From Kordia zhangzhouensis (GTDB lineage: Bacteria; Bacteroidota; Bacteroidia; Flavobacteriales; Flavobacteriaceae): 64,000 bases of DNA. The notes below the pieces were generated by a model, which was given only the letters and a program-made list of their open reading frames with translations, searched no databases and had not been told where the DNA came from. The stretch is taken from NCBI RefSeq assembly GCF_001005305.1, contig NZ_LBMH01000003.1, positions 62,001-126,000 on the forward strand, read 5' to 3'. The position numbers were made by a program, and so were the translations under genes. This document shows, in pieces, positions 1 to 9,187 of this stretch; the stretch's first letter is position 1; every line of letters starts with the position of its first letter.

Positions 1-133
1 GTATTCTTGCACGTTTGATGCCCTTATGACGTCTGTTATCGGAAAAATGGTCAAAGTCGTCGGATGGTACGATAACGAAATTGGCTATTCTAACAGATTA
101 ATTGATTTAATGTTATATATTTCAAATAAATAA
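1..133 (+). CDS. gap: Glyceraldehyde-3-phosphate dehydrogenase, C-terminal fragment (5' cut by window edge)
   Basis: Only the last 43 codons are visible, read in the frame beginning at base 2. The peptide contains TFDALMTSV, then [20 protein letters not shown], which is the hallmark C-terminal helix and strand of phosphorylating GAPDH (the WYDNExGYSxR block). The enzyme oxidises glyceraldehyde-3-phosphate with NAD(P) and phosphate in glycolysis/gluconeogenesis. The catalytic Cys and the Rossmann domain lie outside the window, so cofactor preference cannot be judged. It ends in TAA 25 bases before the next gene on the same strand. Confidence 0.88.
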   Translation, partial: YSCTFDALMTSVIGKMVKVVGWYDNEIGYSNRLIDLMLYISNK

Positions 134-158
134 GTATTTTTGAATAAATTCATCCTTC

Positions 159-2360
159 ATGGTGTGTAAAGTAAAACACATTCTATATTTCTGGTTTGCT
201 TTATTCTCTGTATTGTCCCAAGCTCAATCCGATGAACATATCAAGGACAGTATAGAACGCTCTTTTGTTGACGTATATGAATACAAAAAGAAGGCTAAAA
301 TGGGAAGTGCTCTTGAAAAACTAACCACTATTTTAGAACTTTCAGATAGCATTCAAGACAAAAAAAGTAAAGCCAGAGCTTACTTACTTCGCGCCGAATT
401 AGGTATTGAAGAAAACTACGATAATTTTAACATCTCTGAAATTGAAAGCTACTTACAAAGAGCGGAACAAATTCAAAATGAAGAAGATGACTCTTTAGGA
501 TTAGGATACAACTATGTATTGAGAGCTTTAACCGCAACTCGAAACACTTCCTACAGCAATGCAGATGCATATTTTAGCAAAGCAGAAAAAATTTTTGACA
601 AATACCATTCGCTTGATGATATCAATAAATTAAAATACTATCGAGGACTTTTCTATTTAAGTCAAGGAATTAATGGGCGCGCTATTGAACGATTTGAAAA
701 TTCACTTCCTATTAATGATCCATACCAACCAAATTATTTACGCGCCAAAGTACACTTAAACCTTGCAAAAGCATATAAAAACATTAAAAAGTTTGAAGAT
801 GCTAAACTTAATGCAGAAACTGCCTTGGCTATTGGTAAATCTTATGATTTTCCACTTATCAAGCTTCAAAGTACTAAAATTATTAGTGAAACGTATGCTA
901 GTTTAAATGATTTAGAAAAAGCATATCAATTTCAAGAGAATTACATCAAAATTAAAGATTCTATTTTTAACGTAATCAGTTTACAAAGTGTTGCAGAAGC
1001 AAACGCATATTTTGATAATGAATTCCAAAAGCGCCATATAGAGCAATTAAAAATTGATTATGAAGATTCTTCTGAAAAAGGGAAGCGAAACAAGCTTACT
1101 TCTATTTTGAGTTCTGCTCTCTTAATCATTATTTCTCTCTTAACAATTTCGTTGTATAGAAACAATCAAATCAAAGTAAAAACTAACAACTTATTGTTAA
1201 AGAAAAATTCTGAGTTGCAACTTGCTAAAGACAATGCAGAAAAAGCAATGAAAGCAAAAGCTCAGTTCTTATCTACTGTAACTCATGAATTGCGCACACC
1301 TTTATATGCAGTTACTGGATTAACGCATTTACTATTAGAAGAAAATCCTAGTGAAAGTCAAAAAGAGCATTTGAAGTCATTAAAATTTTCTGGAGATTAT
1401 TTATTGACATTTATTAATGACATTTTACAGGTCAATAAAATAGAAGCCAAAAAATTGGCAGTAGAAAAAGCTCCTCTAAACCTTAAAAAGGTCTTAAACG
1501 ATGTTGTAAATTCTCTAACTCAAACATCGAAAGAAAACAACAATAAGATTGTTCTAAATATTGATGAAGATATTCCTAAAAAGCTTATTGGAGATTATTT
1601 GAAAATGTCTCAAATATTTATCAATTTAATCAGTAACGCCTTAAAATTCACCAAAAACGGAACTGTTGAAATCAATGCTAAAATTGTCAACGAAACGGAA
1701 TTGCAACAAACTATTGCATTCGAAATAAAAGATAACGGAATCGGGATTTCTAAAGAAATGCAAGAAACTATTTTTGATAGCTTCTCGCAAGGTTCTGTAC
1801 AAATCAACCGTAAATATGGTGGAACAGGTTTGGGATTGACAATTGTAAAGAGTTTATTAGAATTGCTTGAAAGCGATATTCAACTAGAAAGTAAACTTGG
1901 AAAAGGATCTACTTTCCGATTTGCTTTAGTGTTAGACAAACTAAAACCTGAAGCAGTAAATACTGAGACTATTGGTGAAGAAAAAACTGATTTAAAAAGC
2001 CGAAAGTTCAAAGTATTACTGGTAGAAGACAACAAAATCAACCAAGTAATTACAAAGAAAATCATTGCAAAGCAAAATATGACTTGCGATATAGCAGATG
2101 ATGGGTATCAAGCTATTGATCATGCTCGCAGCAATCGTTATGACTTCATTTTGATGGATATTCACATGCCTGGAATTAGCGGTATTGAAGCCACTAAAGA
2201 AATTAGAAAGTTTGACGTATCCACACCAATCATTGCGCTTACCGCAATTTCGTTAGATGATAATAAAGATGATTTTTTAAATGAAGGTTTCAATGAGGTT
2301 ATTTCAAAACCGTTTGACCCAGAAATTTTCTATAAGAAAATCTCAAATATATTGACGTAA
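159..2360 (+). CDS. TPR-containing hybrid sensor histidine kinase/response regulator
   Basis: A 733-residue one-component phosphorelay sensor. An N-terminal signal sequence (about 1-22) is followed by a periplasmic helical region with TPR-like repeats (about 40-290), one membrane helix (about 315-335) and a short coiled coil. The HisKA domain has the H-box THELRTPLY with the phosphorylated His near residue 376. The HATPase_c domain shows the N-box (INLISNALKFT), the G1 box (DNGIGIS) and GGTGLGL. A C-terminal receiver domain starts with VLLVEDNKINQ, has its phospho-Asp in ILMDIHMPG near residue 667 and a conserved Lys in ISKPFDP. No DNA-binding domain is attached, so the output partner is elsewhere. 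The ligand is unknown. It is followed by an intrinsic terminator at 2521. Confidence 0.93.
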   Translation: MVCKVKHILYFWFALFSVLSQAQSDEHIKDSIERSFVDVYEYKKKAKMGSALEKLTTILELSDSIQDKKSKARAYLLRAELGIEENYDNFNISEIESYLQRAEQIQNEEDDSLGLGYNYVLRALTATRNTSYSNADAYFSKAEKIFDKYHSLDDINKLKYYRGLFYLSQGINGRAIERFENSLPINDPYQPNYLRAKVHLNLAKAYKNIKKFEDAKLNAETALAIGKSYDFPLIKLQSTKIISETYASLNDLEKAYQFQENYIKIKDSIFNVISLQSVAEANAYFDNEFQKRHIEQLKIDYEDSSEKGKRNKLTSILSSALLIIISLLTISLYRNNQIKVKTNNLLLKKNSELQLAKDNAEKAMKAKAQFLSTVTHELRTPLYAVTGLTHLLLEENPSESQKEHLKSLKFSGDYLLTFINDILQVNKIEAKKLAVEKAPLNLKKVLNDVVNSLTQTSKENNNKIVLNIDEDIPKKLIGDYLKMSQIFINLISNALKFTKNGTVEINAKIVNETELQQTIAFEIKDNGIGISKEMQETIFDSFSQGSVQINRKYGGTGLGLTIVKSLLELLESDIQLESKLGKGSTFRFALVLDKLKPEAVNTETIGEEKTDLKSRKFKVLLVEDNKINQVITKKIIAKQNMTCDIADDGYQAIDHARSNRYDFILMDIHMPGISGIEATKEIRKFDVSTPIIALTAISLDDNKDDFLNEGFNEVISKPFDPEIFYKKISNILT

Positions 2361-2520
2361 GCAAAAATCCCAACCATTTATTTAACAACTATTTAGCGTT
2401 TAAAAAAGTTTACTTTTAACTTTTGGCATATGTTTTGTATTTGTATCGATGAAATCAAAAAAAGCAATTAAGCTTTGTTTTCATTTCATATAAATTTTTG
2501 GATTGGTTAGTTAAAAGAAC

Positions 2521-2551
2521 AAGGCGAGTTATAAAACTCGCCTTTCTTTTT
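2521..2551 (+). terminator. Intrinsic terminator after the hybrid kinase
   Basis: A perfect 10-bp stem AAGGCGAGTT/AACTCGCCTT with a 4-base loop is followed by a T-rich run (TTCTTTTTT). It lies 160 bases after the kinase stop codon. The interval 2361-2520 shows no coding sequence beyond a 14-codon ATG frame at 2449. Confidence 0.85.
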
Positions 2552-2623
2552 TATATCGCTACGTTTGATGCTTATTTCAATAATATAATAGAAGAATGGT
2601 GTTTATATTCATATAAAAAACCA

Positions 2624-3652
2624 TCATGACTCTTTAGTGAGGCATTCCACAAATGTTTGCACTTTTTCCTTAAACACCTCTTCATCTTTTACAAATTGTA
2701 CGCTGATTGGCAAATAATACACCTTTTCTATACTATCTTGCAATCGCATAAAATCTTTTTCCGTAGTCAAAATACGGGTATTTATTGCTTTTTGTTTGAT
2801 CTGTTGAATATCACTTTCGCTAAAATGGTGATGATCTGGATATTTTAAATGTGTATACCGCAACTGCTGCTCATTCAAGTATTGTAACAATGGGGTTGGA
2901 TTTGCTATTCCTGTAATAAGTATAAATTCCGACTCACTAAATGATGACAATAACATTGTATCATGAGTACCAATTACTTCTTCTGCATAAGCAATTGTGG
3001 TAAAAAATAACTGTTGGTACGATTTAGGATGTATCTTCCCCACTATCTTTTTTTGCATTTCCACAGAAAGAAACATCGGACATTTAGTAACTATAATTAT
3101 ATCTGCACGTTTTGCTCCTGCAATAGGTTCTCGTAAATTTCCCGCCGGCAACATCCAGTCGTCTGTATATAAATCTGCAAACGGTGTTAACAAAATATGA
3201 AACCCTGCTTTTACCTTTCGATGCTGAAAGGCGTCATCCAACAAAATAACTTCGGGTGGATTGGGCAAGTTTCGTAATCTTTCAATTCCAACCGTTCGTT
3301 CGGCTTCGACTGCTACACGAATTTCATTTTTAAATTTATGATAAAATTGCAAAGGCTCGTCTCCAATGTCTTCGGCAGTTGTTGATGAATTTGCAAGTAC
3401 AAATCCTCTTGTTTTTCGTTTATAACCACGACTTAATGTTGCAATTTTATAATCGTCTTTAAGTACCCGAATTAAATACTCAATCATAGGAGATTTTCCC
3501 GTGCCACCAACGCTTACATTTCCAACACAGATAACAGGAAAATCATAGGAAGTTGATTTCAAAATTCCTTTATCAAATAGCCAATTGCGTATCCATACTA
3601 TAATGCCGTATATCAAAGCAAAGGGTACTAATAACAATCGAAGTCGTCGCAT
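2624..3652 (-). CDS. lpxK: Tetraacyldisaccharide 4'-kinase
   Basis: LpxK phosphorylates the 4' position of the tetraacyldisaccharide-1-phosphate precursor of lipid A at the inner face of the cytoplasmic membrane. The 342-residue protein has the family's N-terminal membrane-associated helix (about 5-25) and a P-loop GNVSVGGTGKS at residues 44-54. The following YKRKTRGF and EPLQFYHKF blocks and ILLDDAFQHRKV are typical of LpxK. Length agrees with the roughly 330-350 residues usual for the family. It is transcribed convergently with the upstream kinase and stands apart from other lipid A genes. Confidence 0.95.
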   Translation of the reverse strand: MRRLRLLLVPFALIYGIIVWIRNWLFDKGILKSTSYDFPVICVGNVSVGGTGKSPMIEYLIRVLKDDYKIATLSRGYKRKTRGFVLANSSTTAEDIGDEPLQFYHKFKNEIRVAVEAERTVGIERLRNLPNPPEVILLDDAFQHRKVKAGFHILLTPFADLYTDDWMLPAGNLREPIAGAKRADIIIVTKCPMFLSVEMQKKIVGKIHPKSYQQLFFTTIAYAEEVIGTHDTMLLSSFSESEFILITGIANPTPLLQYLNEQQLRYTHLKYPDHHHFSESDIQQIKQKAINTRILTTEKDFMRLQDSIEKVYYLPISVQFVKDEEVFKEKVQTFVECLTKES

Positions 3653-3695
3653 AACAACGAAAGTATAATTTTTTAAGGAATTGTCAATATCAACT

Positions 3696-4127
3696 TCACT
3701 CCTTTTTCACATATAGTTTTTCATTGGACGCAAATAACACTAATTGTTGTTCTTGTTCCTTTCCATGTGTAATTAGTATCTTGAAAAATTTATAGCTATC
3801 AGGATACACCATGAGTTGTGGCGAAATCAAATGGCTTGTTTTATACAATTTCCCATTCGGAGATTCTTCATAATCTGCAATTACTATATAGTAAAAGCTT
3901 TTAAATACTTGAATATCTTCATCATCAATAGCACGCTCGTCACTGGTTACTTTTATAGCCTGCATTCTAAAATATTCATTACTTCTTGATATGACTGTAT
4001 GCTCATTCATGTTTACCAATATTTTAAACAACTCTGCATCTTCAATAGGTGTTATACTATTTTGTGACTGCACAAAAAATGTAGACGATATATAAATGAT
4101 TAGATATGCGTAGAAATATGTTTTCAT
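3696..4127 (-). CDS. Hypothetical secreted protein
   Basis: A 143-residue protein from the ATG at 4127, preferred over the ATG three codons upstream because it puts a Lys directly before the hydrophobic signal segment (MKTYFYAYLIIYISSTFFVQ). The mature part contains an acidic stretch (DERAIDDEDIQ) and a predicted beta-rich C-terminus, and no motif I recognise. It lies 43 bases upstream of lpxK on the same strand and could be co-transcribed with it, but nothing ties it to lipid A synthesis. Function unknown. Confidence 0.7.
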   Translation of the reverse strand: MKTYFYAYLIIYISSTFFVQSQNSITPIEDAELFKILVNMNEHTVISRSNEYFRMQAIKVTSDERAIDDEDIQVFKSFYYIVIADYEESPNGKLYKTSHLISPQLMVYPDSYKFFKILITHGKEQEQQLVLFASNEKLYVKKE

Positions 4128-4298
4128 ATGACACATTTAAGATTTACTGTATTGAAAATAAACTTTCTACACTAACTGTAGAAAAATATTGTACGAATAG
4201 CAAAATAAATTCGTAAGCGTTCTAAATAAACTTGCTTTTCCTTTTTTAATATCTATATTAACAAGCTAATTTTTATATTTGAGTCAAAGCATACATAC

Positions 4299-5393
4299 AT
4301 GAAAGTTCAAGATATTATTACTCATATTGAGGAATTATGTCCTCTTGCCTACGCTGAAGATTTTGACAACGTTGGTTTGCTCGTAGGTGACCGAAATCAA
4401 CAAACAAATGGCGTTCTTATCTCCTTAGATACGTTAGAGAATGTTGTTGACGAAGCCATTGAAAAAAATTGCAATATGATTGTGAGTTTTCATCCAATCA
4501 TTTTTTCTGGTCTTAAAAAGATTACTGGAAAAACCTATGTGGAACGTGTAGTACAGAAAGCAATCAAAAATGATATTGCTATTTATGCAATGCATACTGC
4601 GCTAGACAATTCATGGAATGGTGTTAGTGATCGTATTTGTGACGAGTTAGGACTAACTCAAAAATCTATATTAATTCCACAAAAAGCAACCATCAAAAAA
4701 CTAATTACGTTTGCTCCTAAGGCTTCTGCAGAAAAAGTACGCAACGCTTTGTTTGCCGTTGGTGCTGGAAGTATTGGCAACTACGATCATTGCAGTTTTA
4801 ATACTGAAGGATTAGGAAGTTTTAGAGGAAATGAAGCATCTAACCCTACAATTGGTATCAAAGGCGAAACACATTTTGAAGAAGAAGTACAACTTGGAAT
4901 TACATTTGCTAGGCACTTGGAAGGAAAAATAATAAATACACTGCAACAAGTACATCCTTATGAAGAAGTTGCTTATGAGGTTACAACTCTTGAAAATACA
5001 AACCAACATATAGGTATGGGAATGATTGGTCATTTTGAAAAACCAATCAATGAAATGCATTTCATGACACTTTTAAAGACAAAAATGAAAGTTCCTGTGG
5101 TGCGTCACTCGCATTTATTAGGAAAAATGATTCAAAAAGTAGCTGTTTTGGGTGGTAGCGGAAGCTTTGCAATTGAAGCTGCCAAACGTGCTGGTGTAGA
5201 CGCGTATGTCACAGCAGACTTGAAATATCATGATTTTTACAAAGCGGAAGGACAGTTGATTTTGGCTGATATTGGACATTATGAAAGTGAGCAGTATACA
5301 AAAAATCTTTTATTTGAGTATCTTACAAAAAAAATTCCTAATTTTGCGTTCATTTTATCAGCAGAAAATACAAATCCAATCAAGTATTCATAA
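4299..5393 (+). CDS. NIF3-like dinuclear metal centre protein (YbgI/YqfO family, long form)
   Basis: A 364-residue NIF3 family protein, often annotated as Nif3-like or GTP cyclohydrolase 1 type 2. The N-terminal half has FDNVGLLVGD and the metal-ligand region SFHPIIFSGLKKITG. The C-terminal half has LGGSGSFAIEAAKRAGVDAYVTADLKYHD and DIGHYESEQ, which supply the remaining His/Asp/Glu ligands. The length and the central segment (about 125-235, HPYEEVAYEV) indicate the long form with a PII/CutA-like inserted domain. It ends 2 bases before the next gene, forming a two-gene unit common in Bacteroidota. The physiological substrate is not established. Confidence 0.93.
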   Translation: MKVQDIITHIEELCPLAYAEDFDNVGLLVGDRNQQTNGVLISLDTLENVVDEAIEKNCNMIVSFHPIIFSGLKKITGKTYVERVVQKAIKNDIAIYAMHTALDNSWNGVSDRICDELGLTQKSILIPQKATIKKLITFAPKASAEKVRNALFAVGAGSIGNYDHCSFNTEGLGSFRGNEASNPTIGIKGETHFEEEVQLGITFARHLEGKIINTLQQVHPYEEVAYEVTTLENTNQHIGMGMIGHFEKPINEMHFMTLLKTKMKVPVVRHSHLLGKMIQKVAVLGGSGSFAIEAAKRAGVDAYVTADLKYHDFYKAEGQLILADIGHYESEQYTKNLLFEYLTKKIPNFAFILSAENTNPIKYS

Positions 5394-5395
5394 AT

Positions 5396-6175
5396 ATGGC
5401 AAAGAAGAAAGAAGTTACGGTCGAAGAAAAATTACGCGCACTTTTTGATTTACAACTTATTGACTCTCGTGTTGACGAGATTAGAAATGTTCGCGGAGAG
5501 CTTCCTTTGGAAGTGGAAGATCTGGAAGACGAAGTGGCTGGATTAAACACAAGACTTGAAAAGTTTAATAATGATCTTGATCAGATTGATGAAGATATTA
5601 AAAGCAAAAAAAATATTATTGAGGAGGCAAAAAGCTTAATCAAAAAATATACGGAGCAGCAAAAAAATGTTCGTAACAACAGAGAATACAACGCATTATC
5701 TAAAGAAGTAGAATACCAAGAATTGGAAATGCAATTAGCTGAAAAGCATATTAAAGAATTTAAAGCTGCCATCGAACAAAAGAAAGCTGTTATTGATCAA
5801 ACAAAAGAGCGTTTAAGTGAAAGAGAATCACACTTAAAGCACAAAAAAGCAGAATTAAACGACATCTTAGAAGAAACTAAGCGTGAAGAAGAGTTCTTAA
5901 TGAAGAAGTCTGAAGAATTTGAAAAATTAATCGAAGATCGCTTATTAGCTGCTTACAAACGCATCCGTAGCAACGTACGTAATGGATTAGCAGTAGTACA
6001 AATTGAACGCGGAGCTTCTGGAGGTTCATATTTTACAATTCCTCCACAAGTACAAGTGGAAATTGCTTCAAGAAAGAAAATCATTACTGATGAGCATAGT
6101 GGTCGTATTTTAGTAGATCCTGCATTAGCTGATGAAGAAAGAGAAAAAATGGATAAGCTTTTTGCAAAGTTTTAA
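5396..6175 (+). CDS. Coiled-coil zinc-ribbon family protein (DUF164/CdsZ-like) with cysteines lost
   Basis: A 259-residue protein with two long antiparallel coiled-coil helices (about 8-185, very rich in Glu/Lys) and a short C-terminal domain. The layout matches the DUF164/CT398 family, whose C-terminus is normally a four-Cys zinc ribbon with CGGC and CPNCGRIL motifs. Here the equivalent positions read ASGGSYFTIPPQ and ITDEHSGRIL, so the metal-binding cysteines are replaced while the surrounding fold residues are kept. It starts 2 bases after the NIF3-like gene and is surely co-transcribed with it. Homologues have been linked to rod-like scaffolding of secretion or flagellar parts; the role here is unknown. 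Confidence 0.88.
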   Translation: MAKKKEVTVEEKLRALFDLQLIDSRVDEIRNVRGELPLEVEDLEDEVAGLNTRLEKFNNDLDQIDEDIKSKKNIIEEAKSLIKKYTEQQKNVRNNREYNALSKEVEYQELEMQLAEKHIKEFKAAIEQKKAVIDQTKERLSERESHLKHKKAELNDILEETKREEEFLMKKSEEFEKLIEDRLLAAYKRIRSNVRNGLAVVQIERGASGGSYFTIPPQVQVEIASRKKIITDEHSGRILVDPALADEEREKMDKLFAKF

Positions 6176-6193
6176 TTCGAATATAATCTTAAA

Positions 6194-6223
6194 AAAACCT
6201 CGCTACTTAGCGAGGTTTTTTTA
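6194..6223. terminator. Bidirectional intrinsic terminator
   Basis: The stem ACCTCGCT/AGCGAGGT (6197-6204 and 6209-6216) has loop ACTT, with an A-run on the left and a T-run on the right, so it works in both directions. It lies between convergent genes. The last codons and stop of the minus-strand methyltransferase (6207) fall inside the hairpin. Confidence 0.85.
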
Positions 6224-7010
6224 TGGCCTTTAACTCATAAATTAACGGATATAATTGGTCTTTAGTTTCATACAACCCTTCTTTATTTTGAGTAAGATTG
6301 GGTAATACATTATAAGGTGAAGCATCGTGCTCTGTTAAAAACTCAATAGTAAGTCCTGCTGAAATCAAAGCATTAATTACATCGCCTAAACCATGATTCC
6401 AAGCGTATTCCTTACTAATCATAGTTGTTTCTCCATCTTCAGCATATGTTCCTTCATATTCCTCATAAATAACCTCTTCTTGACTATATGCATACGCTAA
6501 CTTAGGAGGAGTTTGTAAATAATCAAACATCCACACAATAGGATGAAACTCAACCATATAAAATGTACCTCCTTCTTTTAATCGAGAAGCAATAATTTGT
6601 GCCCACTCATGGAGATTGGGTAGCCAACCTATTACACCATAACTTGTAAAAACAATATCAAATGTATCTGTAACATGAGTATTTACATCATATAAATTAC
6701 AACAATGAAATTGTGCATCCAATGATAATTCTTCGTTCAATGAACGTGCTAGCTTAATAGCTTCATCCGACAAATCAATCCCTGTACACTTTGCTCCCAT
6801 CCGAGCCCAACTAAGCGTATCCTGCCCAAAGTGACATTGCAAATGCAGTAATGATTTTCCTTGTATGTCAGGCAAACTAGCGAGCTCATATTTCATCAAC
6901 GAAGTGGCTCCAAGCTTAAAAGCTTCCATCGCATACATTTCACTTTTAGCATGAATAGCTACTTTTTGATTCCAAGTTTCTTTATTGGTCTTAAAATAAT
7001 TATCATTCAT
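6207..7010 (-). CDS. Class I SAM-dependent methyltransferase
   Basis: A 267-residue soluble methyltransferase. Motif I is degenerate (SLLHLQCHFGQDTLSW), followed by an acidic ribose-binding Asp (CTGIDLSDEAI) and a motif IV-like FDIVFTSYGVIGWL. This QCHFGQDT variant is common in Bacteroidota members of the UbiE/Methyltransf_11/25 type. The substrate cannot be inferred; it stands alone between two convergent or divergent neighbours. The start at 7010 is the first ATG after a stop and is preceded by an A/T-rich leader. Confidence 0.88.
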   Translation of the reverse strand: MNDNYFKTNKETWNQKVAIHAKSEMYAMEAFKLGATSLMKYELASLPDIQGKSLLHLQCHFGQDTLSWARMGAKCTGIDLSDEAIKLARSLNEELSLDAQFHCCNLYDVNTHVTDTFDIVFTSYGVIGWLPNLHEWAQIIASRLKEGGTFYMVEFHPIVWMFDYLQTPPKLAYAYSQEEVIYEEYEGTYAEDGETTMISKEYAWNHGLGDVINALISAGLTIEFLTEHDASPYNVLPNLTQNKEGLYETKDQLYPLIYELKAIKKPR

Positions 7011-7129
7011 TTTATCGATTTTTTATGTCATTTATCGTATTATTGTGTTTAGGTTTTCTCCTTGACTACAATTGTAAGGAAAAAATTCTAAATCGTACCC
7101 TAATTAATCTTACACTAAATAATTGACCT

Positions 7130-9064
7130 ATGAGAAAAACTACTTTTTCTTTATTTAAAAGTATTTTGATTTGTTGCTTATTGATGAGCGCTTCAACTTT
7201 TGCTCAAAATGTTGATGTAATTCTAACAGTAAACTGGCCAAACTGGTCTACAGAAAACAAAGTAGAATTCTATAATCCTAGTGGAACACTTTTGCAAACT
7301 ATTGACAATGGTTATGATGGAAGTGCCAATACCTCTTATAATGAAACTACGATGTCTGTTTCGTATCCTGTAGATGATAATATGCCTGCTGGTACGGGGT
7401 ATTATGTGATTGTATACGATACGTATGGAGATGGCTGGAATGGAGGTGGTAGTTTAAGCATTACTGCTGATGGACAAACTGCTTTTACATTTGATGGAAA
7501 TTTTGATACTAGCGGAACCAACACCGAAATTACACAAACTATCTATTTTGCATTAGAGCAACCTACCCCAGCACCAACACCTGTACCTGAGCCTTCACAA
7601 TTTGACACCAGTGGAAATGAGTACATTGAATACATTCCAGGAAATATGCCTATTATTATTTCGGCTCCACATGGAGGTGTAAAACAATCAGGACAAACTA
7701 TTGGAGGTGTATTTTATCCAGATAACGACAGTACGCTACCAGATAGAAACTGTGGTACTAATGAAAGAGACGATAATACAGACATTCTAATTCGTGAAAT
7801 TCAACAGTCAGTATACGATCAAACGGGCTGTTATCCATATATCATTATCAACAATTTACATAGAAGTAAACTTGATCCAAACAGAGAACAGAACGAGGCT
7901 ACGTGTGGAGATGCTGATGCCTTATTCTATTGGAATGCATTTCACAACTTTATCGATCAAGCAAGTGCCGATGTAATGAGCAAATGGGGAAAAGGATTGT
8001 ACATTGATTTACATGGACAAAGTCACAGTATTCCTAGAATTGAAGCTGGGTACAATATCTCTTCATCTGATTTAAACAATACAACAACCAATTATTTAAA
8101 CTCTGTTTCAAATACTACAATTACAAATTTGGTAAATAACAACTTAGGAAACCTAACACAAGAAGAATTGGTAAGAGGACCTAATAGCCTTGGAGGTCTT
8201 TTTGCTTCTACAGGTGGTGCTTTTTACAACGCTCAAGGATATTCTGGTTGTGGTGTTACTTCGGGATACCGTACCTTACCAAGTAACGTAAATGGAGGTT
8301 CATCTTCATGTGATGATACTCGCCCATATTCTAATGCTTATTTTGATGGAGATTATTACAATAATAGACGTCATGGATCTGGACCAGCTGCGAGTGACGG
8401 ACAAGGCGGTGGCGGAACAATTGATGGTATCATGACAGAAGTAAATCGTAGAGTGCGTGATTTAGGAACATATAATGGAAATGTATACGATACACGTCCA
8501 CAAACTTTAGTTCCATTTGCAGACGACTATGCCACTGTTATTAAAAACTATATTGACTTACATTATAATGACTTTGCAGATTTTGCCTATGCTTCTAACA
8601 CGTATGCAACAGATGACTCAGATCCAACACCTACTCGTACTACTGGTGTAACGGGTGTATTTACTGCTGAACCTGCTGGATTAGTAATCAACGCTACTAC
8701 TGGAGAAATTGATTTATCTGCTTCAACTGATGGAACATACACCATTACACACACCGTTGGCGATTGTAATTTATATAGCGCTTCTACAAGTATGACCATT
8801 ACAAACACATTAAGTACTCCTGATGTATCAGCTACTTCATTTGCTTTGTATCCAAATCCTACTACTGGAAAGCTACAAATTGAATCTTCGGAAGCTATTC
8901 AACAAGTAATCATATACAATCTTGTAGGACAAAAAGTAAAAACTTTTTTACTACAAGCCTCACAACAATCAATTGATATGAGCGAACTAAAAACAGGAAG
9001 TTATTTTGTGAGCTTACAAGGTACTTCTGGAAACCTATATACAAAACTTATTGTGAAGCAGTAA
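7130..9064 (+). CDS. T9SS-exported N-formylglutamate amidohydrolase-like protein
   Basis: A 644-residue secreted protein. A signal peptide (about 1-25, ending STFAQN) precedes a beta-rich domain (about 28-140) with a Gly-rich YGDGWNGGGS loop and a proline-rich linker (TPAPTPVPEP). The main domain (about 155-500) has SAPHGG, NNLHRSKLDPNR and YIDLHGQ, matching the metal/substrate motifs of N-formylglutamate amidohydrolase-like hydrolases, which cleave N-acyl amino acids. An Ig-like segment (about 515-565) follows. The C-terminus (LYPNPTTGKL ... GSYFVSL ... LIVKQ) is a type A sorting signal for the type IX secretion system. The substrate outside the cell is unknown. A terminator follows. Confidence 0.87.
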   Translation: MRKTTFSLFKSILICCLLMSASTFAQNVDVILTVNWPNWSTENKVEFYNPSGTLLQTIDNGYDGSANTSYNETTMSVSYPVDDNMPAGTGYYVIVYDTYGDGWNGGGSLSITADGQTAFTFDGNFDTSGTNTEITQTIYFALEQPTPAPTPVPEPSQFDTSGNEYIEYIPGNMPIIISAPHGGVKQSGQTIGGVFYPDNDSTLPDRNCGTNERDDNTDILIREIQQSVYDQTGCYPYIIINNLHRSKLDPNREQNEATCGDADALFYWNAFHNFIDQASADVMSKWGKGLYIDLHGQSHSIPRIEAGYNISSSDLNNTTTNYLNSVSNTTITNLVNNNLGNLTQEELVRGPNSLGGLFASTGGAFYNAQGYSGCGVTSGYRTLPSNVNGGSSSCDDTRPYSNAYFDGDYYNNRRHGSGPAASDGQGGGGTIDGIMTEVNRRVRDLGTYNGNVYDTRPQTLVPFADDYATVIKNYIDLHYNDFADFAYASNTYATDDSDPTPTRTTGVTGVFTAEPAGLVINATTGEIDLSASTDGTYTITHTVGDCNLYSASTSMTITNTLSTPDVSATSFALYPNPTTGKLQIESSEAIQQVIIYNLVGQKVKTFLLQASQQSIDMSELKTGSYFVSLQGTSGNLYTKLIVKQ

Positions 9065-9093
9065 TTGCTGAACAAAGTAATAGTGCTAAATCG

Positions 9094-9122
9094 AAAAGCC
9101 TTGCAAATGCAAGGCTTTTTTT
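9094..9122 (+). terminator. Intrinsic terminator after the T9SS protein
   Basis: The stem AAAAGCCTTGC/GCAAGGCTTTT has a 4-base loop AAAT and a following run of Ts. It lies 30 bases after the stop codon at 9064, between convergent genes, and the left A-run may let it serve the minus strand too. Confidence 0.85.
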
Positions 9123-9187
9123 GTGAAAAAATTGCTAGCTCTTTCGCTACAAATAAACAAAAGGATAACTTTCTTTTCCTCTTTTGA

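Noticed and set aside
2440-2551. A possible small RNA between a TTTG-like promoter and the terminator at 2521
   Set aside because: The promoter elements are not spaced as TTG-N17-19-TAnnTTTG, and the terminator is adequately explained as that of the hybrid kinase.
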